A stretch of DNA of 64,000 nucleotides. Source: Adhaeribacter soli (lineage in GTDB: Bacteria; Bacteroidota; Bacteroidia; Cytophagales; Hymenobacteraceae). The stretch covers positions 1 through 64,000 of the forward strand of contig NZ_VTWT01000008.1 in NCBI RefSeq assembly GCF_008727925.1. Reading direction: 5' to 3'. Below the pieces are notes generated by a model that did no database searches, was not told the DNA's origin, and saw nothing but the letters and a program-made list of their open reading frames with translations. Both the position numbers and the translations under genes were made by a program. Of this stretch, positions 17,636 to 26,853 are shown piece by piece (the first letter of the stretch is position 1; every line of letters begins with the position of its first letter).

Positions 17636-17664
17636 GATCTGCTTCGACTTTTTTGCTGAATTTC

Positions 17665-19851
17665 CTACCGTTGGGTCAGGTCTTTGCCGAATTTAGACTG
17701 GTAAATGGCTTTGCCTTCGTCGAGGAATTTTACAAAGGCTGCTACATTTAAATTATAGGCAATTGGTTCGTTCAGTTTCTCGCCGTCGGGGCCGAGGAGC
17801 ACGTAATACGGCTGGGCATTCACGTTGAACTTGGTAACCTGGTAATCGGCAAATTTCCGGCCAATGGTGGTTTTCTCTTTGCCGTCGTATTTCGAAACGT
17901 ATTGCTCTTCTTTCGGCAGTTCGGTTTTATCGTCTACATACAGGGCTACTACTACATAGTCGTTGCGGAGGCGCTTCAATACTTCCGGATCGGACCAGAC
18001 ATTGGCTTCCATTTCGCGGCAGTTTACGCAACCGTGGCCGGTAAAATCGATGAAGATGGGTTTGTTTTCAGCTTTGGCGCATTTCAGGGCCTGGTCCAGA
18101 TCGAAATAGCCCTGCAGGCCGTGCGGCAGCTCCAGAAAATCGGCATATTTCGGGGCTTCACACAGGGCATTCCGGCTTTGGGTGGGCAGGAAAGAAGCTT
18201 CCTGGCGGTTCATGGCGGTTAAATTGAAATCGCGGGAGGTTTGCGGCGGCAGGTAACCGGAAAGCGGCCGGAGCGGCGCGCCAAATAACCCCGGAACGAG
18301 ATAAACCACAAAGGCAAAGGAAATTAAAGCCAGCATCACGCGGGGTACGCTCAGGTGTTTCAGGTCGCTGTCGTGGGGGAGTTTGATCTTGCCGAGCAGG
18401 TAGAAACCAAGCAGGGAGAAGATCACAATCCAGAGAGCCAGATATACGTCGCGGTTCAGGAGATTCCAGTGGTAAACCTGGTCCGCGATGCTTAAGAATT
18501 TCAACGCCAAAGCCAGTTCAATGAAGCCTAAAACCACTTTCACGGAGTTCAGCCAGCCACCGGAGCGGGGCAGATTACTGAGCCAGGAAGGGAAAATTGC
18601 AAACAAGGTAAACGGCAACGCAAAGGCCAGGGAATAGGCAAACATGCCAATCATGGGTTTCAGGGTTTCGCCGCTGGCCGAGGCGATGAGAATGCTGCCT
18701 ACAATGGGGCCGGTGCAGGAAAACGATACCAGCACGAGCGTAAAAGCCATGAAGAACACGCCCAGCCAACCGCCTTTATCGGCCTGCTTATCTACTGAGG
18801 TTAGCCAGGAACTTGGCAGCGTAATTTCGAACATGCCCAGGAACGACATCCCGAAAAGCAGGAAAATGAGGAAGAAGGCTACGTTCGGCAGCCAGTGGGT
18901 GCTCAGGAAATTAGCCGCATCGCCGCCGAAAACCCGGGCTACCAGCGTACCGATAAGGGTGTAAATGGCAATGATGGAAAGGCCGTAAATTACCGCTTTA
19001 AAAATGCCGGCTGCCCGGCTGCCGCTGCCGCCGGTAAAAAAACTCACCGTCATGGGCACCATCGGGAAAACGCACGGGGTTAAAAGCGCAATAAGGCCGG
19101 AGCCAAAAGCAATGAGGAAAAACTGCCACAGGCTTGCCGCGGTTTCTTCCGGGACTTTCTTTTCCGGATGAACGGCCGTACTTTCTGCCGTGGTTTGGGT
19201 AGCGTTTTGCGTGGTATCGGGAACAGGTTCGGCTAAAACGGCGGTGGCATTATCCGGGGGGGCGGCTGCTGCTTCGAGGCTGTCGGCCGTAGCTTGTAGG
19301 TTAGTTGGGCTTTGGGTTTTTACGGGCGAAAGGCTACCGGTTGGCTGAGATCCTGCTGCCGGCGTGGCCGGGGCATCGGTAATGGTGAAATTATCGAAGG
19401 TAAAATCGTCGTTGAAGGGAATGCATTTGCCGTCGACTTCGGTACAGGTCTGGTAATCGTAGGTTCCCTTTATAACCGGGTTTTTCTGCAGGATCTTTAC
19501 TTTCTGGCGAAACTGACCGGTTTTGGTAAAGTAAGTGTACTCGCCGCCCCAAATATCGTCGTACTTCTTTTTCGGGTTTACCGGTTTTATTTTTCCTACC
19601 AGTTCAAAGGTGGGGTTCTTTTTGAATTCGAAGGTGGTTACAGTTGGCCCCAGGTTCGGATCGAAATCGGAAGAATACAGGTACCAGTCCGGGTCAATTT
19701 TGGCGTTAAAGATCAGTTCGACCTCTTCGCCGATCTTCACTTCTTTTTTGGAAACATCGTAACTCCACTTAACCGGCTGCAAAATCTGGGCCGGAGCCAG
19801 GAGCCGGAAAGCGAAACTGAAAAGGAAAATAAACAATACTCTGAGAACCAT
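17665..19851 (-). CDS. dsbD: DsbD-type thiol:disulfide interchange protein
   Basis: 728 residues from the ATG at 19851. The frame is open to 20004, but the extra 51 codons are Arg/Lys-rich and the signal peptide begins at MVLRVLFIFLFSFAFRL. The layout is an N-terminal periplasmic DsbD-alpha-like domain with TCTEVDGKC, a Pro/Thr/Ala-rich linker, a multi-helix transmembrane electron-transfer domain with LTPCVFPMVPMT and SFSCTGPIVGS cysteine segments, and a C-terminal thioredoxin domain with GHGCVNC at about residue 605. The family passes electrons from cytoplasmic thioredoxin to envelope proteins. All three Cys pairs needed for relay are present. It is divergent from the CNNM/CBS gene. Confidence 0.93.
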   Translation of the reverse strand: MVLRVLFIFLFSFAFRLLAPAQILQPVKWSYDVSKKEVKIGEEVELIFNAKIDPDWYLYSSDFDPNLGPTVTTFEFKKNPTFELVGKIKPVNPKKKYDDIWGGEYTYFTKTGQFRQKVKILQKNPVIKGTYDYQTCTEVDGKCIPFNDDFTFDNFTITDAPATPAAGSQPTGSLSPVKTQSPTNLQATADSLEAAAAPPDNATAVLAEPVPDTTQNATQTTAESTAVHPEKKVPEETAASLWQFFLIAFGSGLIALLTPCVFPMVPMTVSFFTGGSGSRAAGIFKAVIYGLSIIAIYTLIGTLVARVFGGDAANFLSTHWLPNVAFFLIFLLFGMSFLGMFEITLPSSWLTSVDKQADKGGWLGVFFMAFTLVLVSFSCTGPIVGSILIASASGETLKPMIGMFAYSLAFALPFTLFAIFPSWLSNLPRSGGWLNSVKVVLGFIELALALKFLSIADQVYHWNLLNRDVYLALWIVIFSLLGFYLLGKIKLPHDSDLKHLSVPRVMLALISFAFVVYLVPGLFGAPLRPLSGYLPPQTSRDFNLTAMNRQEASFLPTQSRNALCEAPKYADFLELPHGLQGYFDLDQALKCAKAENKPIFIDFTGHGCVNCREMEANVWSDPEVLKRLRNDYVVVALYVDDKTELPKEEQYVSKYDGKEKTTIGRKFADYQVTKFNVNAQPYYVLLGPDGEKLNEPIAYNLNVAAFVKFLDEGKAIYQSKFGKDLTQR

Positions 19852-19988
19852 GGAAGGAAACACTAAGTGTTTGAAAAATAATAGCAAGTAAGCACTTTTT
19901 CGGGATATTTTGATACCTTTTCCGCGCCTTCGTTTCAGGCCGGAGTGCATCTGTAGCTCCTTAGTTAACGTAGGCGGCAAAACAATTA

Positions 19989-20018
19989 TTTGAAATTCCT
20001 CCAATAACCGTAATTTTG
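19989..20018 (+). promoter_or_regulatory. Promoter of the CNNM/CBS gene
   Basis: TTTG (19989-19992), an 18-base spacer, then TAATTTTG (20011-20018), matching the Bacteroidota consensus 44 bases before the ATG at 20062. Confidence 0.5.
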
Positions 20019-20061
20019 AAAAACGGTCTGCTTTGTAGTTTCAGGCGGGCCGCCAGTATAC

Positions 20062-21372
20062 ATGCTCATAAACATTCTTATTACGATATTTCTGGTGCTG
20101 CTGAACGGCTTTTTTGTGGCAGCAGAATTTGCGTTGGTAAAAGTCCGGGCCTCCCAGCTGGAGCTCCGCGCCCAGACCGGCAACAAACTGGCTATGGTAG
20201 CCCACAAAATGACCCACAAGCTGGATGCTTATTTATCGGCTACCCAGTTGGGTATTACGCTTGCTTCGCTTGGTTTAGGTTGGGTGGGCGAAGGCGTGGT
20301 TTCTGAAATTATTATTGCCCTGATGCACGCCATGGGATTTGAGGCGAGCCCGGAAGTGGCTCACAGCATTGCCTTACCCATCTCCTTTGCCTTGATCACC
20401 ATTCTGCACATCGTTTTCGGGGAACTGGCGCCAAAATCGTTGGCCATACAGCGGCCGGAATCTACCAGCTTAGCAATAGCTTACCCCTTAAAGTTCTTTT
20501 ACTTTCTTTTTCAGCCGGCCATCTGGACCCTGAACGGATTTTCTAATTTTATTCTCCGGCTCATGGGCATTGCACCCATGCACGGCTCCGAGGTGCACAC
20601 TGCCGACGAGCTCCGCCTGCTTTTTGAGCAAAGCAAGGAAAGCGGCCAGATCCAGGATTCCCAGCACGAACTCATCGAGAACGTTTTCCAGTTCAGCGAC
20701 CGGATGGTAAAGCAGGTGATGGTGCCGCGCACGAACGTGGTAGGCCTGGAAATAAACTTTACCGCCGACAAGATCATGGAGGTTGTTTTTGCGGAAGGCT
20801 ATACCCGGATGCCGGTTTACCGCGAGAACATCGACAACGTGGTGGGCGTGCTTTATGTAAAAGACCTGCTGATCCAGATGCGGAAAAACGAACCGATAGA
20901 ACTGGAGAAACTGATGCGGAAAGCCTACTTCGTGCCGGAAACCAAAAAAATCAACCGCCTTTTACAGGAATTCCAGCGCAAACGCATGCACATGGCCATT
21001 GTAACCGATGAATTCGGTGGCGTGGCCGGCCTGATTACCATTGAAGACATTATCGAGGAGCTGGTTGGAGAAATTCAGGATGAGTACGACGAGGAAAATC
21101 CGCTGGTAGAAAAGATCGGAAATTTTGAGTTCCGCATTAAAGGTTCGGCGGCCATTTCCGACGTGAACGCGTTTCTGCCTTACCAATTGCCGGAAGGTGA
21201 AGATTACGAAACCATGAGCGGTTTCATCAACATGATCTTCGGCCATATTCCGGAAAAAGGGGAAACCATGATCCACGACGTGTATGAAGTGAAGATCCTG
21301 GAAAAATCGGAGCGCAAGATCGAGCTGGTGCAGCTGAAGGTTACCGAAGATAAGCGGGACGATATTTTGTAA
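20062..21372 (+). CDS. HlyC/CorC family protein (CNNM, CBS pair, CorC_HlyC domains)
   Basis: A 436-residue protein. The N-terminal CNNM transmembrane domain (about 1-195) has NGFFVAAEFALVKVR and YLSATQLGITLASLGLGW. A CBS pair follows at about 215-340, with MVPRTNV, GYTRMPVYRENIDNVVG and VAGLITIEDIIEELVGEI. The C-terminal CorC/HlyC domain ends at about 430 (GDAAISDVN-like KGSAAISDVNAFLPYQLPEG). Family members are linked to magnesium or cobalt efflux. The older 'hemolysin' label is historical. The length is typical. Confidence 0.93.
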   Translation: MLINILITIFLVLLNGFFVAAEFALVKVRASQLELRAQTGNKLAMVAHKMTHKLDAYLSATQLGITLASLGLGWVGEGVVSEIIIALMHAMGFEASPEVAHSIALPISFALITILHIVFGELAPKSLAIQRPESTSLAIAYPLKFFYFLFQPAIWTLNGFSNFILRLMGIAPMHGSEVHTADELRLLFEQSKESGQIQDSQHELIENVFQFSDRMVKQVMVPRTNVVGLEINFTADKIMEVVFAEGYTRMPVYRENIDNVVGVLYVKDLLIQMRKNEPIELEKLMRKAYFVPETKKINRLLQEFQRKRMHMAIVTDEFGGVAGLITIEDIIEELVGEIQDEYDEENPLVEKIGNFEFRIKGSAAISDVNAFLPYQLPEGEDYETMSGFINMIFGHIPEKGETMIHDVYEVKILEKSERKIELVQLKVTEDKRDDIL

Positions 21373-21373
21373 G

Positions 21374-21602
21374 CGTCAGCTAAAGCAGACGGCAATGAAA
21401 GGCTTTCCTAATTATGTTTCGTGCTTGTTTTGTGGTTTCACTAGTGCCTCAAGGTTAAGCCAATTTATGGTGTCATTCCGAGCGCCAGCCGAGGAAACTT
21501 ATGGAGCCATAAAATTAAAGAATCAAGCAGTAAGCCAAATCTTGCTACGCTCGCTTTGTCATTGTAATTCCCATAAGTTTTCTCGGCTTCGCTCGGAATG
21601 AC
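21374..21602. repeat. Dispersed hairpin repeat copy 2 plus MITE-like element copy 2
   Basis: 21374-21397 is an exact inverted copy of 16051-16074. 21472-21602 (131 bp) is the inverted, roughly 80% identical counterpart of 17406-17533, with terminal GTCATTCCGAGC / GCTCGGAATGAC. Both repeat families thus flank the dsbD/CNNM segment in opposite orientations. No gene is present in 21373-21714. Confidence 0.82.
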
Positions 21603-21647
21603 TTGCTTTAGTAACAGCCCCCATTATTTCTGAATTTCAACCACAAA

Positions 21648-21681
21648 AAAAAAGCCCCTGCATTGCTGCAGGGGCTTTTTT
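21648..21681 (-). terminator. Terminator of the beta-helix T9SS gene
   Basis: 15-bp arms AAAAAAGCCCCTGCA / TGCAGGGGCTTTTTT with loop TTGC. It is symmetrical, so it can work in both directions. Confidence 0.85.
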
Positions 21682-21714
21682 GCTTTAGAAACCAGGGTTA
21701 TTACCTATTTCCGA

Positions 21715-23235
21715 TTAACGGTTGATCATTAATTTACCGGCAGTTACCTTTTCGTTGTTTTCGATGCGGTAGGTGTAGATACCTGCCGGGAGTTTCTGGG
21801 TATCGATCCTAAGTTCCCCTCCTTTTACTTGTGGTTGCAGGGTAAGAACTTCCTGGCCTAAGGCATTAAAGAAACGCACGTTGGTTTTTCCGCTTAACAG
21901 GGTAGCGTTGGCTTTAATGATTACGAAGCCGGAAGCCGGGTTTGGATATACCTTGAAACCGGACTTAGCAAGCTCCTTCACCGTACCGGTTACCGGTTGA
22001 TAAAGTGGCAAGTAATCTACAAAACCGTGGGTTGAGCTGTCTGTCTTGTGATAAATGTGGTCCTCGATATCGACCAGGTTGTTGGTGCCCCAGTCGTTGT
22101 TTTCGGCATAAACGGTATCGGTGGTATTGTTGTACAGGTCCCAGATCTGTGGGCCGGCGCCGTTTACGTTGTTGTAGATCCGGTTCATGCCTACATCAGC
22201 AGTATCGGCACTGCCGATGCGGCCCAGGCTTGGTCTCGGACCAGAAGCAACTTTTGTTCCTGCCTGAATCGTAACGCCCCAGTGGTTGTTGCGGATAATA
22301 TTGCGGGCTGCTACCATTAACTGGTTTGTAGTAGTGGTATTGAAGTTAAGTCCGCTTCCCGTAGTTAAAACCGTTGGGTTCACATTGTTGTTCTCTATGA
22401 GGTTGCGCTTGATGTAACCGTGAATATTGCCACCGGTAATACCTACGCCGTAGCTGTTATACCGGATGGTGTTCTTCTCAATTAAGCAGTTGGTAACAGT
22501 TGGATTAGTCAGCAGGTTGCTGATGCCAATACCGCCCGACCGGTTGGTAGTGGCATTGATCCCGATAATGGTATTGCCGGTAATGATCAGTGGACCGTTA
22601 TTGGAGATACCCAGGTTAATTTGCGGATAAAGGCCCGGTTCGGTTCCATTTTCAAAAAGCCAGTTGTTGCGGATAATAACGGTTCCCCCGTTTGATGGGG
22701 TAGAAATCCCGGAACGGGCGTTGCGGTAAATTCTGGAGTTTGCAACGGTTACCGGGATTGTGCCGGATATGTTAATGGCACCGCTTTGCGCTACGCGCTC
22801 GTTAAACCGTACCACACAGCTATCCATTTCCAGACCGGCATCTATTACTCTAACGCCGCTGCCGTACTCTACAAGGGTTTTCTTCAGTTTAGAAACTTTA
22901 GTAGAGCTCTCGAAACGAAGGGTATGAAAGGTATTTGCCGGGTTATCGGCGGTGATCTTTACCGAATCCGGTGGGTTTACCAGCATGGCGCCTTTAATGG
23001 TGATCCGGATATTATCGGCCAGCCGGAGGGTTTCGTTTGTGGTAATGGAGAGCGTATCGTTTTCGGAGATCGTCAGGTCCGCGCTCAGGATGTAGGCGCC
23101 ACCGGTATTGGTTACGGCTCCGGCGGTAAGCAGGCTGTTCATGGTGAGTTTCTGGCCGGTATTCGGGCTTACGTATTGTGCCTTCGCACCAGTGTAAGCG
23201 AGCATCAAGCCAAGGAGTAGATAGATTTTCTTCAT
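21715..23235 (-). CDS. Right-handed beta-helix protein with T9SS sorting domain
   Basis: A 506-residue protein. The signal peptide is residues 1-19 (ending GAKAQ). The central ~330 residues carry parallel beta-helix repeats rich in Asn ladders (NSRIYRNARSGI, GNTIIGINAT, RNLIENNNVNP, RNIIRNNHWGV), as in pectate-lyase-like or NosD folds. The C-terminal ~80 residues are a type A T9SS sorting domain (FKVYPNPASG, FFNALGQEVLTL, LPAGIYTYRI, MINR). It is exported and surface-bound; a glycan-binding or glycan-cleaving role is only a guess. It lies 36 bases downstream of the gamma-carbonic-anhydrase gene and may share its transcript. Confidence 0.9.
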   Translation of the reverse strand: MKKIYLLLGLMLAYTGAKAQYVSPNTGQKLTMNSLLTAGAVTNTGGAYILSADLTISENDTLSITTNETLRLADNIRITIKGAMLVNPPDSVKITADNPANTFHTLRFESSTKVSKLKKTLVEYGSGVRVIDAGLEMDSCVVRFNERVAQSGAINISGTIPVTVANSRIYRNARSGISTPSNGGTVIIRNNWLFENGTEPGLYPQINLGISNNGPLIITGNTIIGINATTNRSGGIGISNLLTNPTVTNCLIEKNTIRYNSYGVGITGGNIHGYIKRNLIENNNVNPTVLTTGSGLNFNTTTTNQLMVAARNIIRNNHWGVTIQAGTKVASGPRPSLGRIGSADTADVGMNRIYNNVNGAGPQIWDLYNNTTDTVYAENNDWGTNNLVDIEDHIYHKTDSSTHGFVDYLPLYQPVTGTVKELAKSGFKVYPNPASGFVIIKANATLLSGKTNVRFFNALGQEVLTLQPQVKGGELRIDTQKLPAGIYTYRIENNEKVTAGKLMINR

Positions 23236-23271
23236 AATTATAAAGATTAGTAGAACAATAAATTAATAGTA

Positions 23272-23781
23272 TTACTGCAGCCAGCTGGCGTACAGCACAT
23301 AGTTATTCGCCACTTTATCCAGGTTTTCGATCTGTTCCGGGCTTAGGGCCTTTACTTTTTTGGCCGGAACGCCGGCATAAATATAACCGCTTTCGCAAAC
23401 CGTATTTTCCAGCACCACCGATCCGGCCGCCACAATGCAGTTCTTTTGCACCACCGCGTTGTCCATTACAATCGAGCCCATGCCGATCAGCACGTTGTCT
23501 TCTACCATGCAGCCGTGCACAATGGCATTATGCCCGATGCTCACATTACTGCCAATGGTGGTAGCGGCTTTCTGGTAGGTGCAGTGGATTACCGCACCGT
23601 CCTGGATGTTGGTTTTATTTCCGATCCGGATAGCGTTTACATCGCCCCGGATCACGGCATTGAACCAGACGGTGCAGGTATTTCCCATAATTACATCGCC
23701 AACTATGGTGGCATTTTCGGCAATATAGCAGGCTTCGCCCCAGGCTGGTGAAACACCCTTAATTGGTAAAATAAGCGGCAT
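23272..23781 (-). CDS. Gamma carbonic anhydrase-like hexapeptide-repeat protein
   Basis: A 169-residue left-handed beta-helix protein with [LIV]-G-x4 repeats (IAENATIVGDVIMG, IGNKTNIQDGAVIH, IGSNVSIGHNAIVHGC). The putative metal ligands are His66, His84 and His89, as in the YrdA/Cam-like family. Family members bind Zn or Fe; carbonic anhydrase activity is proven for only some. The length is typical. The short hydrophobic C-terminal helix NNYVLYASWLQ is also usual. Confidence 0.92.
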   Translation of the reverse strand: MPLILPIKGVSPAWGEACYIAENATIVGDVIMGNTCTVWFNAVIRGDVNAIRIGNKTNIQDGAVIHCTYQKAATTIGSNVSIGHNAIVHGCMVEDNVLIGMGSIVMDNAVVQKNCIVAAGSVVLENTVCESGYIYAGVPAKKVKALSPEQIENLDKVANNYVLYASWLQ

Positions 23782-23942
23782 TTGTTTTAATAAAAGATTG
23801 AAAACCAGTAATTAGAAATCGGTAGTTGCCCGTTTCTAAAGATAGTGTAAAGGTAGGAAAGTTTTTGAAGTTTGGCTTTTGGAAATAATTTTATGGACAA
23901 TCGGCATCCAGAAATGACAGCAGGAATGCAAACAGCAGCAGG

Positions 23943-23966
23943 GTGTCCGGTGAGGGTACCGGACAC
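23943..23966. repeat. Perfect 9-bp inverted repeat
   Basis: GTGTCCGGT (23943-23951) and ACCGGACAC (23958-23966), separated by 6 bases, in the gap between the radical SAM and gamma-carbonic-anhydrase genes. It could be an operator or a small dispersed palindrome. The function is unknown. Confidence 0.6.
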
Positions 23967-24071
23967 GGGTACTTATCGGGCAATTACCTGGTTTTTCAGG
24001 CTGAATTCATACTATTTTCAAACAACATATTTATAACCCGGTATTCTTATTTTTTCAGTAACCGCTAATGC

Positions 24072-25055
24072 TTAATTGGCAAGCATGCGTTTCCAGGTGC
24101 CTTTGTAGTAGTTGTATTTGAGGGTGCTGGGCAGGGCTTTCCAGAAGTATTTGTTTACTTCCACGGCGAAACTGGGCTGCATATAGCAGTTAATGGTACA
24201 GCCTTCGCATTGCGGTAACCGGCCTTCCAGCGCGATCTGCTGTTTTACTTCTTCCGAATTATAAAGCGCCGCCAGGTTATTGTTTATCGGGAATTTCTTT
24301 TCGCCTAAGTGGTAGCAGGGCAACACCAGTTCGTTTTCCGGCGAAATTACCAATGTAGTGCTGGCGGCTTTACACACTGGGTCGGAAACGTGGTTGCCGC
24401 CGTCGCGCCGGAGCTGGATGAAGCCTTCGTTCAGGTACACGTATTTGCGTTTGCCGAAAGCCGAAAGGAAATCGAGTTCTTCGCCCGTCAGGTTTTCGCC
24501 GGAGGCCACTTCGTTGTAAGCAAAGGCCGGGTTAAGAATGAACATTAACTTATTGGGCAGAATAATTTCTTCGTACACTTTCTCCAGCTGGTGCAGGTTC
24601 TCGCGGAAAACGGTAAACAAAATATCGGGGCGTTCGCCTAAGCTTCCGGCAACTTCAATACTCTGCATCACAAAATCGAAACAGGCTACTCCCCTGCCCT
24701 TGTCGTGCTGTTCTTTTTCGGAAGAATCTAAGGAGAAATGCAGCATGTCTACTTTACCTTTCAGTCGTTCGGCCAATTTGGGGTAAAGCATACCGTTGGT
24801 GGTGAGAGTAGTAATAAAACCGAGGTCACGCGCCAAACCCAGAAATTTATCGATCTCGCGGTGCAGCAAGGGTTCGCCACCGGTAAAATCGATCACGCTC
24901 ACGCCCAGCTTTTTCAGATCGCGCAAATTCTGCTCCACCTGTTCCAGCGTTACGTACGGGCTCGGTTTCTCCCAAATGTCGCAAAAGCTGCATTTGGCAT
25001 TGCAACGGTACGTTACATAATAGTTGCACAAAACCGGATGATGAACGAGGCGCAT
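24072..25055 (-). CDS. Radical SAM protein with C-terminal Cys-rich region
   Basis: A 327-residue protein. The radical SAM signature is C18-x3-C22-x2-C25 (CNAKCSFC), followed by FTGGEPLLH (the GGE motif) and LTTNGML. The C-terminal part has additional cysteines (DPVCKAAS, LPCYHLGEK, PQCEGCTINCYM) suggesting an auxiliary, SPASM-like iron-sulfur cluster. This layout is shared by peptide-modifying enzymes and by cofactor and lipid enzymes, so the substrate is open. No precursor peptide or partner gene is seen next to it. The upstream intergenic region contains a run of ATTTGGAG repeats. Confidence 0.88.
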   Translation of the reverse strand: MRLVHHPVLCNYYVTYRCNAKCSFCDIWEKPSPYVTLEQVEQNLRDLKKLGVSVIDFTGGEPLLHREIDKFLGLARDLGFITTLTTNGMLYPKLAERLKGKVDMLHFSLDSSEKEQHDKGRGVACFDFVMQSIEVAGSLGERPDILFTVFRENLHQLEKVYEEIILPNKLMFILNPAFAYNEVASGENLTGEELDFLSAFGKRKYVYLNEGFIQLRRDGGNHVSDPVCKAASTTLVISPENELVLPCYHLGEKKFPINNNLAALYNSEEVKQQIALEGRLPQCEGCTINCYMQPSFAVEVNKYFWKALPSTLKYNYYKGTWKRMLAN

Positions 25056-25059
25056 TTTT

Positions 25060-25300
25060 TAGATTTGGAGATTTGAAGATTTGGGAATTTGGAGATTTGG
25101 AGATTTGGAGATTTGAAAATGAGGAAATGTTTTAGGATTCGGTTTTTACGTAAAATTAACTGATTTTATCTGAAATCCGGTAGCGGAAAAACTTTGCATC
25201 AGGCTTTCTTAATTCCCGGTTCAAGTATTTCCTCATTTTATAATTTACACGTTTCTTCTTTTTCAAATCTCCAAATTTTCAAATCTCCAAATCTGCCTTA
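25060..25300. repeat. ATTTGGAG-type simple repeats in inverted orientation
   Basis: 25065-25120 has several direct copies of ATTTGGAG and close variants. 25260-25297 has the reverse-complement form CTCCAAAT. The two blocks flank the 5' region of the radical SAM gene and the 3' end of nth, so they could pair over about 150 bases. Confidence 0.7.
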
Positions 25301-25983
25301 ACCACCTCCCTGTAGTAATTACAGATCCCGTTGAGGACGCATTTTTCACATTTGGGTTTGCGCCAGGTGCAGATGCGTTGGCCGTGCCAGAGCAGATGGA
25401 TGTGGTAATTGTATAGTGCTACGGCATCTTTCGGGAGCATCTCCAGCAGAATGGTGTGAGCCTTTTCCGGGGTATCGGTGGCGGCCAGAATGCCTACGCG
25501 CTGGCTTACCCGGAACACGTGCGTATCGACGGGCATTACGGGTTTGTGGTAATTGAACAGGAGCAGCAGCGAAGCGGTTTTTAAGCCTACGCCGGGCAAA
25601 GAAGTGAGCCATTCCATCGCTTCTTCCGTGCTAAGTTTTTGGAGGAAATCGATACTGATCTTACCTTTGTTGGCCGGTTGGTCTTTTATGAGTTGCAGTA
25701 CTTTCTGAATGTTGGCGGCTTTCTGACCGGGAAATTGGGCGGGCGCGAGGGCATCGGCCAGGTCTTCGAATTTTGCTTTTAGAACACCTTCCCAATCGCC
25801 GAACTTTTCCAGCATCTGAAAGTACGCTTTCTCTTCGTTGTTGTGGGTGGTGCGGTGCGAAAGCATGGTGGAAATGAGTTCGCGTAGGGGTTCACGGCGC
25901 GGCTCCAGTTTCAGTACACCGTAATAGGCATTCAGCAGCCGTTGGGTTTCCGCTATTTTCTCCTGAGCTTCGTTTTTAGTCAT
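25279..25983 (-). CDS. nth: Endonuclease III (HhH-GPD DNA glycosylase/AP lyase)
   Basis: 234 residues from the ATG at 25983; the longer frame to 26166 has no family similarity. The helix-hairpin-helix LPGVGLKTASLLL carries the catalytic Lys, and the catalytic Asp lies in PVDTHVFRVSQR. The C-terminal 4Fe-4S loop is C-x6-C-x2-C-x5-C (CTWRKPKCEKCVLNGIC). It removes oxidised pyrimidines in base excision repair. The start of the divergent DUF2238 gene lies only 50 bases away, so the two share a promoter region. Confidence 0.93.
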   Translation of the reverse strand: MTKNEAQEKIAETQRLLNAYYGVLKLEPRREPLRELISTMLSHRTTHNNEEKAYFQMLEKFGDWEGVLKAKFEDLADALAPAQFPGQKAANIQKVLQLIKDQPANKGKISIDFLQKLSTEEAMEWLTSLPGVGLKTASLLLLFNYHKPVMPVDTHVFRVSQRVGILAATDTPEKAHTILLEMLPKDAVALYNYHIHLLWHGQRICTWRKPKCEKCVLNGICNYYREVVKADLEI

Positions 25984-26032
25984 AACCTTGCGGCGTAAAA
26001 TCCGGTTACTAGAGTACGTAATTCCTGGTTTT

Positions 26033-26701
26033 ATGGCGCCACGCCTGCACGCTTTCTTTCCCGACCCTGTCTTTAAAGCACCTAATCCGTTCCGGCAAAA
26101 TCCTTTGCTGAAAGCGTATATCGGTATCTTTATTTTCTTCTGGGTTTTTACCGGCGCTACGGCCACGGACTTTGTGAACTGGGTACTGGAAAACTCGCTT
26201 ACCGTTTCGGCCGTGGTGCTGCTGATCTATTTTTACCGGAAGTTTCCTTTTTCCAATGTCAGCTACTCGCTTATTCTTATTTTTCTGCTGTTGCACCTTT
26301 ACGGCAGCCAGAACGCTTATGCCAAAAATCCATTCGGATTCTGGCTCCAGGAACAATTCCACTTTTCGCGCAACCACTACGACCGGATCGTGCATTTCTG
26401 TTTCGGGTTTCTATTGGCTTACCCCATGCAGGAAGTGCTTTGCCGGCTATTTGGGGTACGGAGCTGGTTGGCTTATTTTTTTCCGGTTGAATATACCCTT
26501 TCGCTGAGCGCTTTTTACGAGATCGTGGAATGGCTGGTGGCGGATGTATTTTTCCCGAAGGCAGGCGCGGCTTTTATCGGAGCACAGGGCGATTTCTGGG
26601 ATTCGCAGAAGGATGTTTTTATGGCCTTGCTGGGCGCAATAATTACCATGCTGCTGGTGCTAACCTGGCGAAAAGTGACTTTCCGTTCGGGGAAACGCTA
26701 G
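26033..26701 (+). CDS. DUF2238 family membrane protein
   Basis: 222 residues from the ATG at 26033; a TTG at 25988 opens the frame but is less likely. It is a polytopic inner-membrane protein with about six hydrophobic segments. The family pattern HLYGSQNAYA, NHYDRIVHF.FGFLLAYP, FYEIVEWLVADVF and AQGDFWDSQKDVF is conserved; the last of these, with its DxWDxxKD acidic motif, is the hallmark. The function is unknown. Confidence 0.88.
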   Translation: MAPRLHAFFPDPVFKAPNPFRQNPLLKAYIGIFIFFWVFTGATATDFVNWVLENSLTVSAVVLLIYFYRKFPFSNVSYSLILIFLLLHLYGSQNAYAKNPFGFWLQEQFHFSRNHYDRIVHFCFGFLLAYPMQEVLCRLFGVRSWLAYFFPVEYTLSLSAFYEIVEWLVADVFFPKAGAAFIGAQGDFWDSQKDVFMALLGAIITMLLVLTWRKVTFRSGKR

Positions 26702-26703
26702 CA

Positions 26704-26847
26704 GCTATCTCAAAAAAATGGATGTCATGTTGAGCGACAGCGAAACAACTTGTCGGCAATTGGTAAAACGTTAAATCAGGCTTTGGTGCTGGGAGCAAAC
26801 GAGGTCCTTCGCTATCGCTCAGGATGACAGGTGGAATTTGAGATAGC
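26704..26847. repeat. MITE-like palindromic element, copy 3
   Basis: Outer 11-bp inverted repeats GCTATCTCAAA (26704-26714) / TTTGAGATAGC (26837-26847) enclose a 105-bp core (26724-26828). The core starts GTCATGTTGAGCGACAGCG and ends CGCTCAGGATGAC, with the same terminal pattern as the copies at 17406 and 21472. It starts 3 bases after the DUF2238 stop codon. Confidence 0.75.
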
Positions 26848-26853
26848 TTCTGG

